64,000 nt of DNA from Lathyrus oleraceus. Its lineage: Eukaryota; Streptophyta; Magnoliopsida; Fabales; Fabaceae. The position numbers and the translations under genes are program-made. This document shows, piece by piece, positions 24,858 to 37,771 of this stretch (positions within the stretch are counted from its first letter, which is position 1; the number at the start of each line of letters is the position of its first letter). The stretch lies in assembly GCF_024323335.1 (NCBI RefSeq), contig NC_066583.1, positions 271,928,916 through 271,992,915 of the forward strand, in the 5' to 3' direction. The notes under the pieces are model-generated. The model was not told the DNA's origin, did no database searches, and saw only the letters and a program-made list of their open reading frames with translations.

Positions 24858-25899
24858 TCGTTACATTGTTTACATAAAATATTAATAAAATAATTTATTT
24901 ACAAACTACAATGTTTATCCAGAATATTACATTGTTTACACAAAATATTACATTATTTACACAAAATATTAAAATAAAAATTAATTAGTCCATAAAGATC
25001 ATATGTTAGATCTTTGAATCCTTGATATTTGGGCAAGATAAAATGTTAGGTGCGACTATATTCTCAATGACTTTACCTGCTCACATGGATTTTTTTCCTG
25101 ATATAAAACAAAAGAGGGTTGATAAAAAAATGTTACATAAATAATTGATTTTTGCTCAAACAAATAGTTAGGAACACAAACCTTAAACCCAATTAATTTT
25201 TTGCTCTTGCATCCATCTTAGCGGTCTTTTCATACCAAATGATCTTGCAAATCTTAAAGAGGTGGATGTAGATAGTTTCAAGCGTTTTATGATGCTTCAC
25301 ATGCTTCTTCATATCCAGAAATATGCTTTTATAATGAAAGTTTTTTATTTTTCACGCGGATCACTAATGATGGTGTCTTGAGCGTTGATATGTTATGAAA
25401 TAAATGACATATATTTGATCAACAGAATCACTAATGGTTTTTTATGTTTAATTTAGGTAAAATACTTTAACCCCCGTCTTAATAGAAAATCGAGGTAAAT
25501 AACCTTTGATTTTTTTTTACATTTCATTGATTACAAAGAATATTTACAAATAAAAAATATAATAAAAAATAAAGGTTCCTGAATTGTTGGTTTCTGGTTT
25601 TTCCCCTCGGTTATATGAAAAAACCGAGGTAATATATTGTTTTTATATATTTTTTAAAAAATAATGATCATCGCACCTTGGAATCATATTACTAGAATAG
25701 TAATGATCATCCCTATTCAAAACGTAACATATCTTTTGGATTTTCAATGAGGCGTTTGAGCTTCTTTGATTGTTTCACTTCCTGTTTTTCAATTTATTTA
25801 TACACTATTCATATCTCATTTCATTTCCATCTCTTTATATCTTCAAATCTACTTTAAAAGTCTTTTATTTTTATTCAAAAAATATCTATAAAAACCTTC

Positions 25900-26576
25900 A
25901 ACGAAGATGAAAATCTTTTGTTCGTTATCAATGAAAAATTTGCTGATTTCGATGAGTTGAAAGACCAAGGTTTTGATCTAATGAAAACTATTTCCAAACA
26001 TGAGTTGAAAGCTTACTTTGACATGCTTCATGGACCCATCTACGCTAATCTCGTAATAGAGTTTTGGTTAAATGCCTTTGTTAGACAATCTGGTGAGGAT
26101 GCTAAGTCAATACAATCCAATGTATATGACTTTCCTATCACCATTACTCCATCACTTATTGCTCAGACAATAAATTGTGAAGAGAAAGGTAGTTGTGTTG
26201 AACAATATAGATTCAATAATGTCTTCTCAAACCACATTCTCTTCATTTATGCCAACTACAATAACCTCGTCAATCCTGCTACTCTCATCCCAATTGCAAA
26301 AGTTTGACATTCAACTTCTATTGTCAAATCTCTGGTCAAGAGAGAAACAATTAGAAACGCCTACTTGAGAAGATAAACATCTTTTGTACTTCCTTATCCA
26401 CAACGTCAAAATTAATCATTCTCTTATTATTTTTAACTTCTTAATGGAAATGGTTGTGACCACTCGCGAGGAAAAAACTTTCCACATATCATATGGAATA
26501 GTTCTTTCTGAAATTTTCTCTCAGTTAGGGATAGTTAAAAGGGTAAAAAGAGCAAGATTAACTGTTAAAGTTGAGT
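25900..26576 (+). pseudogene. Putative plant transposon protein (Transposase_32-like), decayed
   Basis: The frame at 25918-26307 reads FADFDELKDQGFDLMKTI, YFDMLHGPIYANLVIEFWLN and ITITPSLIAQTINCEEKG. It then runs into a stop after IPIAKV and continues in other frames to 26576 (LLYFLIHNVKINHSLIIF, ISYGIVLSEIFSQLGI). This block order matches the 'putative plant transposon protein' domain common in legume CACTA-like elements; the domain name is from memory. The remnant lacks a clear start and is broken by at least two frameshifts. It is probably cargo of the surrounding CACTA-like insertion. Confidence 0.6.
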
Positions 26577-27051
26577 GAAGTCAGAAGTTTGAACATGTGG
26601 AATAATTATCTGTTGTCCTGTTTTTTTTAATCTATAATTGATCATCAATGAATTTTTTTCTTTCTTTTTGAATCGTATTATTGGCTAATCTTTTTTGTGG
26701 TAACAAAGATTTTGAGTTTTACTAATTAACTTAGAAAAAATGAAGAAAAAAATTAACATAGAAAAAATGGAATATGAAAAGGCACCAAGTGACAAATACT
26801 AATTAAAACATTGAAAAAAACACAAAAATGAAGTAACCGGCTTAATATTTATATTCTCTCGATTTTAAAAAAAACAAGATAATAAGTTATATTCAAAATA
26901 AATTAACACTCCCTTATAGATATGTTCTCTCAGTTTTATGAAAAATAGAGGCAACAGATTGTTAGTTTGACGCTATCTGGAACTATATTCTTGATTTTTA
27001 GCATATTCGAGGTGAAAATTTCGTCATAAAAAAATGTTATTTATTGTAGTG

Positions 27052-28660
27052 TCTAAGCCCACACCTTTCGATTATAATCCTATCTCTACACCGATTTTAA
27101 TTTCCCTTATAATGAACTATTATCATACATGTCTTATCCTCACCCAACCATACTCTCTTAAACTACCAAACATAGAAGATCCACTAGACTAGTTGAAGCT
27201 CCAAAATATCTCAAAGTCTTGCATTACAATCCTAAAATTATCATTCCAATTTTACTATAAATTAACTTTACACCCTACATTTTGTCCTATCTTATCATAA
27301 AATTTATCCATCTCATATGCATTATAAACTTTCCACTTCATATGCAATTGAACCACAAACTTACACACTGGCTATCAACTCCCAACAAGTGATTGATGCC
27401 ATGCACAAAGAACTTTAACCGTTATTAACTAACAATACTTAGTCCTTAACTACCCTACCTAAAGAAAAAAAATCCATAAGCTGCATATGGGTCTATCATA
27501 TCAAACATGGATTTGATAGCACTATAGAACACTATAAAGCTTGCATTGTAGTCAAGGGCTACATCCAACAAGCAGGGGTATACTTTCTTGACACTTTTCC
27601 CAAATTGGTAAACTAACTATTTTTCTTCCCTTGCTTTTCATTCCAGCTGCTCAAGGTTGGATTCTCCAACAAATGGATATGGAGAACTCCTTCCTCCATT
27701 GCGACCTTCACGAGGAAATATACATGTAATTACCACCAAGATTAACGCACACATCTTCTAATCAAGTTTGTCGTCTTAAAACATCACTTATGGTTTACGT
27801 CAAGCAAGTAGACAATGGTTCAACAAGCTGACATCCACTCTTATCACTCTTGGATATCATCATTAAGAATATGATCACTTATTATTCATCAAATCATCTT
27901 CACAATATATTACTACACTGCTCATCTACGTTGACGATAATGTTCTTATTGATAATTTTTCATAATAAATTACTATTGATAAACACTTTTACATTCATCT
28001 TTCCACATCAAATACTTAGGAAAATTCAAATATTTTTTGGTCTTGAAGTATCCCGCACCTATAAAAGAGTTCATATTTGCCAACACAAATATGCCTTAGA
28101 CATTTTAGCTTATACAAGGCTACCAGCAGAAAAACTTGTTGCCACTCCAATGATAAAATATTCCAAACCTCTTTATATCACTAGTGCGCCTCGTAATGAT
28201 CATATTTCCTTTCTTCACCTAATTGTTCATCTCTTATATTTGACAAACACTTGCCCTGATATTAGTTTGTTGTTTCATTAAAAATGGTGTTGGTCATAGT
28301 CTCTTTTAGTGATTACAATTGGGCTACATGCCCTATGTCATATCGTTCAACAATTATTTTCTCCATCTTCATAGGATCCTCCTTAATTTCATGGAGTTTC
28401 AAGAGACAAACCACAGTCTCCCGCTCCCCCTTTGAAGCAGATTACAAAACTCTAGCTTCTACAACTTGCAAATTTCATTGGCCTCCGTACCTTCTTCACG
28501 ATCTACATATTTCTTTTAACAAACTTTGCTTTATTCTATTGGGATAGCAACTTTGTGCGCCATATTGACACAAATCATATATTTCATGAGCGCACTAAGA
28601 ATATTGATATTGACTTCCATATTGTTCGACAATAACTTCAAGTTGTTGTCGTATCTCAAA
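27052..28660 (+). pseudogene. Ty1/copia reverse transcriptase-RNase H remnant
   Basis: The remnant continues the copia frame cut at about 24560. After a spacer ending in an RxSTRLVEAPKYL-like block (27170) and CIWVYHIKHGFD, the polymerase reads ACIVVKGYIQQAG (27540), a worn YVDD region at about 27925, FFGLEVSR (28040), then RNase H blocks SDYNWATCPMSYRSTIIFS and SRSPFEADYKTLASTTC (28305-28475) and a final HERTKHID-like block near 28590. Many frameshifts occur, and no LTRs remain. This is the oldest-looking copia relic in the window. Confidence 0.65.
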
Positions 28661-29369
28661 AAATAAGAACATGGCGTTCACGAAGCACAATCACAAACTT
28701 GCGGGATGGATTAACAAAGTCGTCACCGAGTTTTATTTATTCCCAAAGAGGGAAATAGAAAATATCGATAAAACCAAAAAAAAAGCGACAACGATATTGG
28801 TCGTCGCAACCAAATCAGGGTTCAAAAGACGATTACGCAAGAGTAAGGTATTAACACACCTCACATCCATTGTACTCAACAAGAACCGTTTGGTTAGTTG
28901 TGCACATTAGTGTTAGCTTAGAAATGTTAGGCTTCTAAAGTTATTAAAAGGGGAAAGAATATGACAAAAAAAATTATTTTTTATTAGGGTGCTTGATGAG
29001 ACTTTGAATCTCGATTCTACGTATCTCCGGATGCAATGGAGAGCTCAAGGCTACGTAGTTATGGGTAGAAAATGCTTCTTTATTGGTCGATTTTAGCGAA
29101 AGCTACTTTGTGTCAATCGACGAAAAGACATTGTTTGTTATCCAAAAGAAGTGTAGAAGGGAACATTTGCATCACAGTCGAATGAATTTATAAATCAATA
29201 TTCACGGGAAACGTCACTAGCTTACTCACACGTTCAAGTGGACGAAACATTGTTTTTGCATCGTCTCGAGACAAAATACCTTTCGTTTATGAAAAGGGTT
29301 TAAGGATCAATCGCGCGGCAGCAAGAAAAGAGTTTGATTGGTTTGAAGTAATTTTGGATTATAAGAGAG

Positions 29370-29640
29370 TTCGGGAGGGCGAGAACTACATCTCGTTTCC
29401 CAACTCACGGGAGGTCGTGGACTACATCTCATTCCTTTTTCATCTTATTTGTGAAAGAGTTTTAATATTTTTAGATGTTTTGAAGTTTTGATTGAGAAAA
29501 CTCACTCGATGTTATTCGAAGTTTATTAAGCGTTGTGCAATTGATTTGAGGATGATGAGTGTTTGGATTGGCGAAAACTACATATTGGATCCTAACTCTC
29601 AGGAGCTCGTGGACTACACCATGTTCTTTTCATTGAATTT
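29370..29640. repeat. Two units, period about 192 bp
   Basis: GGGCGAGAACTACATCTCG...GAGGTCGTGGACTACATC begins near 29378. Its relative, GGCGAAAACTACATATTGG...GAGCTCGTGGACTACACC, begins near 29570. Confidence 0.55.
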
Positions 29641-30604
29641 ATTGAAAAGTCTTAAATAGTGGTTAAGTGTTTTGATTTTTGATTGGGAAAATGAACTTGA
29701 CGTTGGATCAAGTATTTTGTTTGTGATATGGAAATGAAATGGTTTGAAATATGACTTGATGTACTTATTAAAGAAAAGGGCTTGGTGTTGACCAAGTTGA
29801 ATTTTTCAAAGGATTGATTTTATTTGTGAAGGTTAATGGATGTTAAGCGATTGATTTTGGTTTGAAAAAGTTTTGGTGTGGTTTTAAAAATTACACTTGA
29901 TGTTGATCAAGCACCTTTGATTTTTAGTATTTTTTATAGGTTAATTTTAAGAGTCATTTTATCTTTTTGGATTAACAATTATGCATCAATTAAAAATACA
30001 ATAAAATAAACTAAAAAAAATAAAAAAATAATAAAAAAAATATAATAAAAGGAATGAGGCATACTATCAATACAAGAGGTAAAACAATTTAAAAACTAAA
30101 AAACTAAAAATAAAAAATAAAAAATAAAGCAATAATAAGAAAACAATAAATAAAAAAAATACACAAAAGAGAAAAACAGGCTAAAAAATGCTCTTAACCC
30201 AAAGGAGAGAGTCTTACAAGCGTGCACTGACATATTAAGGGGTGTGAGGAGACTTCATCTTCCCCAACCCGACATTTGATTACTATTTTCGTAGCAACAA
30301 AAATGGAAGAAGAATGTTCCAAATAAAACGTAAAAACATCATAATTTTCTCAACTTTTCACGAAATTAAGCAAATAAATAATGAAAATTTATCTACTCGA
30401 TCTCACGAACATAATAGTATATTTAGAATCAACAAATAAACAATAAAAAATGAAGATAAACAAAAGTGCAGCATCATATATTTGCTTGATTCGGTCATTT
30501 TATCCACCCTCATGATAAACGAACCATAAACTCATGCTCGGGATGATGTTGGGAAGCTATTGGATACATTATTTATGTAAAACATGCATCCATTTTCATT
30601 TTAC

Positions 30605-31060
30605 CCTTTTTGTTCATTGAGGTTCAAGAACACTTTAAACTCTTGGTTTTGAATCATTGGAGTTTCCATACAAAATAGTGGTGATTAATATACTAATTAA
30701 GTGCAACAAGAATAATAATGCAAATCAAATTAAATAACAAAAATTAAATCATATTGAATTACTTTTGCTCATGGAGGTTCAAGAACACTTTAAAATCTTG
30801 ATTTTGAATTAATGGAGTTTTCATGCAAAATGGTGATGATTAAGATACTAATTAAGTGTAGTAAGAATAATAATACAAAGCAAATTAAATAAAAGAAAAT
30901 TAAATCATGTTTAATCACTTTTGCTCATGGAGGTTCAAGAACACTTTAAACTCTTGATTTTGAATCAATGGAGTTTCCATGCAAAATGATGATGATTAAA
31001 GTACTAATTAAGTGCAACAAGAATAATAATGCAAAGAAAGTTAAATACATAAAAATTAAA
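30605..31060. repeat. Three tandem units of about 146-165 bp
   Basis: GAGGTTCAAGAACACTTTAA starts units near 30619, 30783 and 30930. Each unit continues through TTTTGAATCAATGGAG-type and GCAACAAGAATAATAATG-type blocks. The units diverge by several percent. Confidence 0.75.
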
Positions 31061-31175
31061 AGCATACCTAAATAAAGAAGAAAAAATGACTTGAAAATTG
31101 GAGATAAACTTATGCAAAGTTTTGTCTTATTCTTGTGAGTGATTCGTGATGAGATTTGTGAATGAGAATGATTTT

Positions 31176-31184
31176 ATTTATAGA
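31176..31184 (+). promoter_or_regulatory. TATA-like motif in LTR-like segment
   Basis: TATTTATAG is followed by ACTCTAAA. It supports reading the segment as a plus-strand LTR, but the spacing to the end (about 470 bp) is long. Confidence 0.25.
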
Positions 31185-31651
31185 CTCTAAAAAATGGTAG
31201 TTTAGAAATTATGCAAAGAGTGTGAGTGTCTTCTACAAACTTATTTAATTAAATAGTGAATAATGATATAATATATGCATGAAATAATGATGTAATATAT
31301 GCATGGAATAATGATGTAATAAATAAGAGATATTTTAGACTTTCTAGAAATATTCATTTTTATTTTATGATGCGCAAAAATAATTAATAAAATTCAAATG
31401 AATATTTTGATGATAAATCAAATTATCATGAATTTATTTTTCAAAATGTATAATAAAAAAAAACAATTTTAATCAATTTCTCCAACATGTAAAATATGAT
31501 TTTATGTTGATTTTTTTTACTATAATGTATATATGCATAATTATGGTGATTTTTTTTATGATAAAAATACATATGGCTAAAAATACAAAACTTGACAAAC
31601 TAACATGTATCAAATGAATTTAAAATACCCGAACAAAATTGGGGTATGACA

Positions 31652-32386
31652 GTTGGTATTTTTATCTTTTGTCTATTACCTCTTAAAATCAATTGGCTGA
31701 TATATTCGCAAAGATAAAAAAAATTGTTGTAAACAAATTGACACGTCTCATTAGACAATTTTAATTTTTTTTTTAATTTTTCACCACCAGTATCCGGTTC
31801 ATGGGACCGACTAATCCAGTTCGGGGGTCAGTTCTGACATCAAGTGGTTTCAGTCCTCTTTTGATCGCAGTTACGAAAGATCAAATTGTGGTCCTCCCTA
31901 CCAAGTCCATCGTCAATCACCATTGGACCAACTAACAATTGTGTTACAAATTTCCATGTTTTAAGGATTTTGGAACTATTTTTTAATTTGGGTTTAATAT
32001 CTTTGATTTTTATTTCAATAAGCTTAACAATGACTTGAGATTTCGAGACAGGATATTGGATAGTCATTTTGCTTTGAATCTCAGATGTTAAACTATAAAT
32101 AAAAAAATTGAGAATCATATTCGAAGGAAAACCTAAAACTCGAATACCTAATTTTTCAAATTAAACTTGATAATTTGTAACATAATCCTCTAGGAAAATT
32201 TAAAACAAGTATGGCTGATATAATTGACATAAATAGAGGGACTAAAACATAATTCTAATATCTTTGTTAAAGAAAAATAGTAAAAAATAATTTCTGATTT
32301 TGATGCATCGATTTAAACTACTTTACAATATCACATTTCAAATCATAGTTGACCAACAAATTCAATGGTTCTGTTCTAATTTTAAA
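31652..32386. other. Spacer with a worn gypsy primer-site trace
   Basis: GTAAACAAATTGACACGTCT at 31731 resembles the LTR-end/primer-site block at 8944 (GAACAAATTGGCACGTCC). The rest, including a GC-richer part at 31795-31930, has no recognised gene. The last bases before the copia element are its target site, AATAG. Confidence 0.4.
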
Positions 32387-32440
32387 AATAGTGTAGGTGT
32401 TTAATTGGCTGCATTATATGGTAAAACACTAGATGGGTAC

Positions 32441-32965
32441 TAATGTCTTGACTGATGTCATGACATGTATGTGTGACTACATTGTAGTTACTGCAGGACT
32501 AGCTAACACAGGATTTATTGAATGTCAAACTGGATGTTGTGACATTCATACCTGTCAACAGATACTAAGGAATAGAACAGCAGGTGTTCTGTTAGAACTT
32601 AGTATTTATTTCCAGTCTGGTTATCAAGGAAAGACCAGACCTGGCATAAGGCCTACTGACTGAATGTCAAACTGGATGTTATGACATTCATCATTGACAG
32701 CAGCTACTGAACATTAGACAGAGTGGTGTTCTGCTATAATTCAGCATGTAACTTAGTTTGTTCTTCAAGAGAATAACAGAACTAACTTAAGGCCAAATGT
32801 GTAAATGTTAAGTTGGACACTTTGACATTTATTAATGTAAGCTGTTACTGTAGTATGGTTATTTTGATCATGTACAGGTCAGCTAAATTGTACAGTCTGT
32901 TTTCTGGAAAAACAGACTCAGCATATGGACCTTGATGTCAAGCTGAATGTCGTGACATTCATGCC
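32441..32965. repeat. Repeated palindromic U3 motif
   Basis: TGAATGTCA...TGACATTCA-type inverted pairs recur at about 32441 (variant), 32519, 32662, 32803 (worn) and 32936. Spacing between the last four is about 143, 141 and 133 bp, and similar sequence lies between them, so the upstream half of the LTR is built from a diverged tandem unit. The 3' LTR has the same array at +6806. Confidence 0.7.
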
Positions 32966-33195
32966 TGACAGCATATGCTATATTGTAGGTTGTTCAGTTT
33001 TCTGTTTCAGCTTTTTCTCAGGCTATTCTTCAGGGATTCAACAACTGAGAGAAAATCCAGGAAATCAACAACCAAGCTACATTCAATGAACCTAACAAAT
33101 AGCCTATTTGTTAGTAACCTAAATGTTGAATTTATGGGAACTCGCGTGACCTTAAATTCAGGAGAATACAGGTGCAAAAGCCCAGGATACTGCAA

Positions 33196-33203
33196 TATAA
33201 AAG
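33196..33203 (+). promoter_or_regulatory. TATA box of the young copia element
   Basis: TATAAAAG lies 605 bp before the LTR end, with a predicted start near 33230. An identical copy is at 40002-40009 in the 3' LTR. Confidence 0.8.
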
Positions 33204-33803
33204 GAAGGCGTTCCTTCATTTAGTTTCAGGGATTTTGAGGCGTGAAGATTTTGTGTGTCCATCATACTTCACTGCTGTATTTTTGTGAGTCTTGTATTAG
33301 ACGTATCTTGTAAGCCAAGCCATTATCAAGCAGATGATAGCTGTGGCATAGGGTGTTCATTGAGTTGTAAGTGTTGTGTCACTCAAAGCTTTTAAGCGTG
33401 AGTGCTGTGTATCTTGATTAAAGCTGTGAAGCACAATCAAGAGTTGTTTGAAGTGTGACTTCAACTTGTCTTTAATATTGTTTAAAGATAGTAATCACTG
33501 AAGTGATTGAGGGGGAGTGAGTAGGAACTCTGATCTTAGGTTAAGATTGAAATTGCATTGGGTAGGGATTAAGTGATAAGTTGTAAACGGGTGAGTTTAG
33601 CTTTGAATTGATACTACTAATAGTGGATTTCCTCCCTGGCTTGGTAGCCCCCAGATGTAGGTCATGTTGGACTGAACTGGGTAAACAATTGCTTGTGTTA
33701 TTTACTGCACTTACTGTTAAGTTCTGCATAATCCTTGTCTGTGCAGAATTGGATGTCATAACAACCCGTGTGACATCCAAAGTCTGATAACTAGAATTTC
33801 AAT

Positions 33804-33815
33804 TGGCATCAGAGC
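33804..33815 (+). other. Primer-binding site
   Basis: TGGCATCAGAGC lies two bases after the 5' LTR. It differs by one base from the TGGTATCAGAGC complement of initiator tRNA-Met. Confidence 0.85.
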
Positions 33816-33871
33816 AGGCACCCTGCCTGTGAATTTCTGGGTGAGATCTAGGGAAGTTACTTTCTAGTACC

Positions 33872-36800
33872 ATGGACAAGGATTTAGGACACTCAAACAG
33901 ACCACCCATGTTGGATGGCTCTAATTATGATGACTGGAAGCCTCGTATGATAGCCTTCTTAAGGTCTCTAGACAGCAAAGTCTGGAGAGCTGTCAACAAA
34001 GGATGGGAACATCCAATGAGGACAGGTGAAGATGGAGTCAGTGTGCAGATTCCTGAAGAAGAGTGGGACAAGGAGCAAGAGGCATTAGCTCTTGGAAATT
34101 CCAAGGCCTTGAATGCATTGTTCAATGGAATCAGCAAGAACATCTTCAGGCTGGTACACCACTGTGAACTAGCTAAGGAAGTTTGGGATACCCTCAAGGT
34201 AACTCATGAAGGTACTTCCAAGGTGAAGATGTCCAAACTTCAGATGCTGAGCACCAAGTTTGAAAATCTGAGGATGAAAGAGGATGAGACTATTCATGAC
34301 TTTCACATGAATATTCTTGAAATTGCAAACACCTCTGGTGGACTAGGTGAGAAAATGGCTGAAGAGAAACTTGTAAGAAAGATTCTCAGGTCCTTGCCTA
34401 AGAGATTTGCTATGAAGGTCACAACCATAGAGGAGGCGCAGGACATCTGCAACATGAAGGTGGATGAGCTCATTAGTTCCCTCCAAACCTTTGAAATGGG
34501 CTTGGGTGAGTATGCTGAGAAGAAGAACAAAAGCATAGCTTTTGTATCTAATGCTGAAGAGGAGTCAGAAGAAGGATATACTGGAGGTGATGAAAGTATA
34601 TTAGAAGCCTTAGCCATGCTTGGGAGACAGTTCAACAAGTTCGTAAAGAAGATTGATCAAAGAGGTAGACCCAATGTCAAGAACATCCCGTCTGACATTA
34701 AGAAAAGATCAACTTCTGATGAGAAGTTCAATCACGGCAAGGGAATCCAGTGTCATGGTTGTGAAGGGTATGGACACGTCAGAGCTGAATGCCCTACTTA
34801 CCTCAAATTGCAAAATAAGGGGTTAGCTATCACATGGTCTGAAGGAGACTCTGAAAGTGAATCTGAAGGAGAATCTGCCAAACATGTCACTGGACTAACC
34901 AGTGTTTGTGCCTCTGAAGATGACTCAAGTGCAGATGAACTGACCTTTGATGAACTTGCTGCAGCCTATAAGAAGCTGTGTTCCACCAGTGCAGAAGTGC
35001 GTGCACAAGGAGAAAAGAAAAAGAAACTCCTCAAGGAACTGGAAGATGAGAGACAGAAGCAACTGTCTGTCATAGAGGGTCTAAATGGTGAGATAACCCT
35101 GCTGACCTCCAAGCTGAATCAGATGACTAAATCCATCAGAATGATGAATAAGGGAACTGACACCTTGGAAGAGATTCTAAAGGTGGGACAGCAGTCTGGA
35201 ACCAAATCTGGCCTTGGATTTGGGAAAAGATCCTCAACTGAACACAAACGCCCAAAGGCTAAAGTTCAGAAGTTCAAGTGGAAGTCAAAGCCAATGTCTC
35301 AACATCGAGGAACTAGGATGAATGATCATCAGAAGAGGAAATACCAGGAGTGGAGGTGTCACCACTGTGGTAGGCTTGGTCATATAAAAGCCTTCTGCTA
35401 CTGGATTCATGGTTTCCCTAACCAAGCCTTGCATGTTAAGCCTAAGCATAAAACACATAAGCGCTATGTTCCCATTAAGAAGCAACAATGGTATGCTAGG
35501 ATAGCACACACTGCTCTAAGGGCTTCTACCAGAGAAGACTGGTACTTTGACAGTGGATGCTCAAGACATATGACTGGTATGGAAAATCTACTGGTAGATA
35601 TTCAACCTCACACTACCAGCTATGTGACCTTTGGTGATGGTGCCAAAGGAAAAATAAAAGGTGTGGGCAAACTGGACTGTTCTGGAGTGCCAAAACTGAA
35701 TAATATGCTGTTAGTAAGAGGACTAACTGCAAACCTCATCAGCATAAGTCAACTGTGTGATCAAGGGTTTCATGTTCAGTTTACTAAGGAGCTATGCATT
35801 GTGAAAAATGGTGACAATCAGGAAGTTATGAGAGGAACCAGGTCCAAAGATAACTGCTACCTGTGGGAACCTGAAGTCTCTAACTTTTCCACAACATGCT
35901 CCTCAGCCAAGGAAGAACAGGATGTGAAGCTGTGGCATAGACGTCTTGGACATCTCCACTTACGGGGAATGAAGAAGATTATATCCAAGGAAGCAGTCAG
36001 AGGAATTCCAAAGCTTCTGATTGATGAAGGAAGAGTCTGTGGAGAATGCCAAGTGGGCAAGCAAACCAAGATGTCACATCCGAAGCTGGGACATCCCACA
36101 ACCTCCAGAGTTCTGGAACTGTTGCACATGGACCTAATGGGACCTATGCAGGTTGAAAGTCTTGGTGGGAAGAAATATGCATACGTGGTGGTGGATGACC
36201 ATTCCAGATACACGTGGATAAGCTTCATCAGAGAGAAGTCAGATACATTTGATGTCTTCAAAGACCTGTGCATAAGACTTCAAAGGGAAAAGGACAGTTG
36301 TGTGGTCCGGATTAGAAGTGATCATGGTACGGAGTTCAAGAATTCCAAGTTTGATGAGTTTTGCTCGTCTGAAGGAATAAGTCATGAGTTCTCCTCCCCT
36401 ATAACTCCTCAGCAGAATGGAATAGTTGAAAGAAAAAATAGAACTATTCAAGAATCTGCCAGAGCAATGATTCATGCAAAGAAGCTCCCCATGCACTTCT
36501 GGGCTGAAGCAATGAATACCGCATGCTATGGTCACAACAGAGTCACCTTGAGAAAAGGAACCTCCTCCACTCTATATGAAATATGGAAAGGCAGAAAACC
36601 CACAGTGAAGTACTTTCATATCTTTGGAAGTAAATGCTACATTCTCACAAATCGTGAACAGAGAAGGAAGCTAGATCCCAAAAGTGATGAAGGTATATTT
36701 CTGGGATACTCCACTAACAGCAGAGCCTACAGAGTGTTCAACTACAGGACCAATGTCCTGATGGAATCCATAAATGTCATTGTGGACGACAAAGAGGAAG

Positions 36801-37771
36801 GAACCGATGTCATGGAGGATGTTGAAACATTCCTTGACAGTTCAACTGACAGTCCAGTCAAGTCTGAAGAAGTACAGGAACCTCCTCCTGAATGTGAAGT
36901 AGATGCAACCACCAAAGTGCCATCTATCAGAATTCAGAAAGACCACCCTAAGGATCTTATCATAGGGGATCCCACCAGTGGTGTAACTACCAGGTCAAGA
37001 GGAATAAACTCAAATTTCTGCTTTGTATCCAAGGTTGAACCAAAGAATGTGAAAGAAGCCCTGACTGATGAATACTGGATCACTGCCATGCAAGAGGAAC
37101 TTGAGCAGTTCAAAAGGAATGAAGTCTGGGAGCTAGTTCCAAGACCTGAAGGGACCAACATCATTGGTACCAAGTGGATCTACAAAAACAAATCTGATGA
37201 GAAAGGAGTAATTACTAGGAATAAAGCAAGACTAGTAGCTCAAGGATACACTCAAGTTGAAGGGGTAGATTTTGATGAGACATTTGCTCCTGTGGCTAGG
37301 CTTGAGTCCATCAGATTGCTGTTGGGGGTAGCATGCATCCTGAAGTTTAAGCTATTCCAAATGGATGTGAAGAGTGCATTCTTGAATGGCTACCTGAATG
37401 AGGAAGTCTATGTGGAACAACCTAAAGGGTTCTGTGATCCTAACCAACCTGAGCATGTATACAAGTTGAGGAAAGCCTTGTATGGGTTGAAACAAGCACC
37501 TAGAGCATGGTATGAAAGGCTAACCGAATTTCTGACCTCAAATGGATACAAAAAGGGTGTCATAGATAAAACCCTGTTTGTGAAGGATGAAGAAGGCAAA
37601 ATCATGATAGCTCAAATCTATGTTGATGATATAGTCTTTGGTGGAATGTCAGAACAAATGGTTCAAAAATTTGTTCACCAGATGCAGTCTGAGTTTGAAA
37701 TGAGTCTAGTTAAGAACTCTATGTGGAGGACTCTATGTTTCTCTCCCAAAGCAAGTATGCCAAGAACATAG
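33872..37771 (+). pseudogene. Copia gag-pol polyprotein, truncated by frameshift in reverse transcriptase
   Basis: ATG at 33872, 71 bp after the LTR, opens 1299 codons without a stop. In order: gag core (residues 10-220); first zinc knuckle C294-C297-H302-C307; acidic and lysine-rich coiled stretch (320-440); second knuckle C496-C499-H504-C509; protease with DSG at 560-562; integrase zinc site H689-H694-C723-C726; integrase D754, D817, E853 (35 residues between the last two); reverse transcriptase with D1165 and YVDD at 1250-1253. After residue 1280 (EFEMSLV) the frame shifts, adds 19 unrelated residues and stops. Compared with the equivalent place in the 47.7-57.8 kb element, about 13 codons are replaced by 11 nt (37712-37722), a net loss of about 28 nt. 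RNase H continues in another frame. Confidence 0.93.

Larger units (their letters stand above)
28661..31651 (+). mobile_element. LTR-like repetitive segment of a gypsy-type element
   Basis: No protein family is recognised; a 79-codon frame at 28671 has no known motif. The segment ends AAAATTGGGGTATGACA at 31651, closely like the Ogre-like LTR end at 2336 (AAAATTGGGGTCTTACA). A TATTTATAG motif lies at 31176. Two blocks of tandem repeats lie inside (29370-29640 and 30605-31060). The left border is not resolved. The call rests on end similarity and composition only. Confidence 0.35.
32392..33801 (+). repeat. 5' LTR of the young copia element
   Basis: The LTR runs TGTAGGTGTT to GAATTTCA. U3 carries about 140-bp repeats with a palindromic core (32441-32965), and the TATA box is at 33196. 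A frame of 76 codons at 32433 occurs identically in both LTRs but shows no family motif. Confidence 0.97.

Noticed and set aside
28671..28910. 79-codon frame after the copia relic
   Set aside because: Lys-rich and motif-free. It overlaps the place where the copia 3' region should be, so no independent gene is supported.
31840..32118. Minus-strand 92-codon frame
   Set aside because: Lys/Ile-rich, no start context, no known motif, and in a repeat-derived spacer.
32433..32663. 76-codon frame in the LTR (and identical copy at 39239)
   Set aside because: It lies inside U3 upstream of the TATA box and shows no motif. It is duplicated only because LTRs are duplicated.
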